Below, piece by piece: positions 63,480 through 64,000 of a DNA stretch of 64,000 nt. A program made the translations under genes and the position numbers. Positions within the stretch are counted from its first letter, which is position 1, and the number at the start of each line of letters is the position of its first letter. The DNA lies in the NCBI GenBank assembly GCA_949294335.1, contig CASFGO010000018.1:62001-126000 (forward strand), read 5' to 3'. Below the pieces are notes generated by a model. It saw nothing but the letters and a program-made list of their open reading frames with translations, had not been told where the DNA came from and did not search any database. This stretch comes from an uncultured bacterium. Its GTDB lineage: Bacteria > Cyanobacteriota > Vampirovibrionia > Gastranaerophilales > Gastranaerophilaceae.

Positions 63480-64000
63480 TATCCAAAAATCTTTTCTTTT
63501 AATTTTAAAGCTGTTTTAGTTGTTGCTAAACCTGCTAATGATGACTCTTTAAGCATAGGCGACATTAACTGTCCTGTTTGTCTTACGGCATCGATGACTT
63601 CATCTAACGGGATTTTAGACTCAATCCCTGCAAGCGCAAGCTCTGATGATGTAACTGCGTGTATCGCTAAAATTGGATTTCTCTTAACACAAGGAACCTC
63701 AACTAAACCACACACAGGATCACAAGTTAAACCTAACAAATTTTTCATAGTCAAAGCTACTGCATTTAAAATTTGACTAATATCTCCACCTAGCATCTGA
63801 GTAAGTGCACCTGCACACATCGCAGCAGCAACACCACATTCTGCTTGACAACCTGCAACAGCTCCTGCTAATTGAACTTTATTAGAAATAATTGCACCTA
63901 TTGCACCTGCTGTTATTAAAGCATTAATTTGCGTATCTTCATCAAAGCTTTGTTCTTCTGCCACAGCGATTATAACAGAAGGAACAATTCCACAAGACCC
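63479..64000 (-). CDS. sdaAA: L-serine dehydratase alpha domain, N-terminus cut by window edge
   Basis: The 174 visible codons start GSCGIVPSVIIAVAEEQS and include the Fe-S cysteines in GCQAECGVAAAM and CDPVCGLVEVPCVKRN, diagnostic of 4Fe-4S L-serine dehydratase alpha chains. It turns serine into pyruvate and ammonia and is oxygen-sensitive. The N-terminal part runs off the right edge. The stop overlaps the glycosyltransferase start. Confidence 0.92.
   Translation of the reverse strand, partial: GSCGIVPSVIIAVAEEQSFDEDTQINALITAGAIGAIISNKVQLAGAVAGCQAECGVAAAMCAGALTQMLGGDISQILNAVALTMKNLLGLTCDPVCGLVEVPCVKRNPILAIHAVTSSELALAGIESKIPLDEVIDAVRQTGQLMSPMLKESSLAGLATTKTALKLKEKIFG

Overview
The window looks like chromosome from a low-GC, fermentative, motile, Gram-negative-type bacterium. 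Outer-membrane and lipid A functions are implied by lpxK, an MlaD-like protein and fabI. Motility is implied by fliP-fliQ-fliR and a large flagellin. Energy conservation by ADP-forming acetyl-CoA synthetase, an NfnA-like flavoprotein and an Fe-S serine dehydratase suggest anaerobic life. A SigF/FliA-type sigma factor paired with a prepilin peptidase, and a Ski2/Mtr4-like helicase, recall cyanobacterial relatives. My best guess is a gut Vampirovibrionia/Gastranaerophilales (Melainabacteria) genome. This is inference from gene content and style; no 16S or database search was possible.

Layout. 1-7 kb: truncated CNNM-type membrane protein, a papain/transglutaminase-like protein, MlaD-like protein, aldo/keto reductase, Gdx-like exporter, AlkD-like repair protein, kinase-like protein and a CoA-disulfide-reductase/rhodanese fusion. 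7-12 kb: prepilin peptidase and sigma factor, divergent from a Nudix-HAD-ispF-VOC operon, then a lineage-type coiled-coil protein. 12-21 kb: nth-lpxK, fabI, cysK-cysE, and a methionine/folate operon of a MetH without its activation domain plus a homocysteine methyltransferase/MTHFR fusion. 22-34 kb: dnaK, Ski2-like helicase, small hypotheticals, a glycosyltransferase, rimO, TPR protein-dusB and a tandem AbrB-like protein. 34-43 kb: radical SAM protein, ADP-forming acetyl-CoA synthetase, prfB with its programmed frameshift, fliPQR, and a divergent subtilase. 42-53 kb: NfnA-like protein, purA, GH38 mannosidase, a degenerate HD-GYP protein, lpd-lipA and a CpaE-like ATPase. 53-56 kb: an accessory zone with a pseudogene, an HEXXH protein, tRNA-Tyr fragments and three tRNAs. 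56-64 kb: ligA, speB, purine nucleoside phosphorylase, rpoZ, a GLUG-repeat flagellin, a glycosyltransferase and a truncated sdaAA.

The most interesting layer is regulatory and lineage-specific. (1) The flagellin promoter has a run of 12 G directly upstream of a TATAAT box, the architecture of a slipped-strand phase-variable promoter. (2) A leader/promoter element, about TAGCAAATTTATTTTT, recurs upstream of at least seven mostly uncharacterised genes. These include three putative hydrolases of different catalytic classes: cysteine (C97/H136/D174), serine subtilase (D114/H136/S345) and zinc (HENFH). Several have similar Asn-rich N-termini. Together they look like an undescribed regulon, possibly of secreted or cell-envelope enzymes. 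(3) TGTAAC-N6-GTTACA palindromes, a 21-bp promoter block shared by two hypothetical genes, and an AAGTGT-N7-ACACTT operator pair bracketing a consensus promoter suggest further specific regulators.

Many ordinary genes (30293, 37880, 16723, 8987, 8947) have a -10 box so close to the ATG that their mRNAs are probably leaderless or nearly so.
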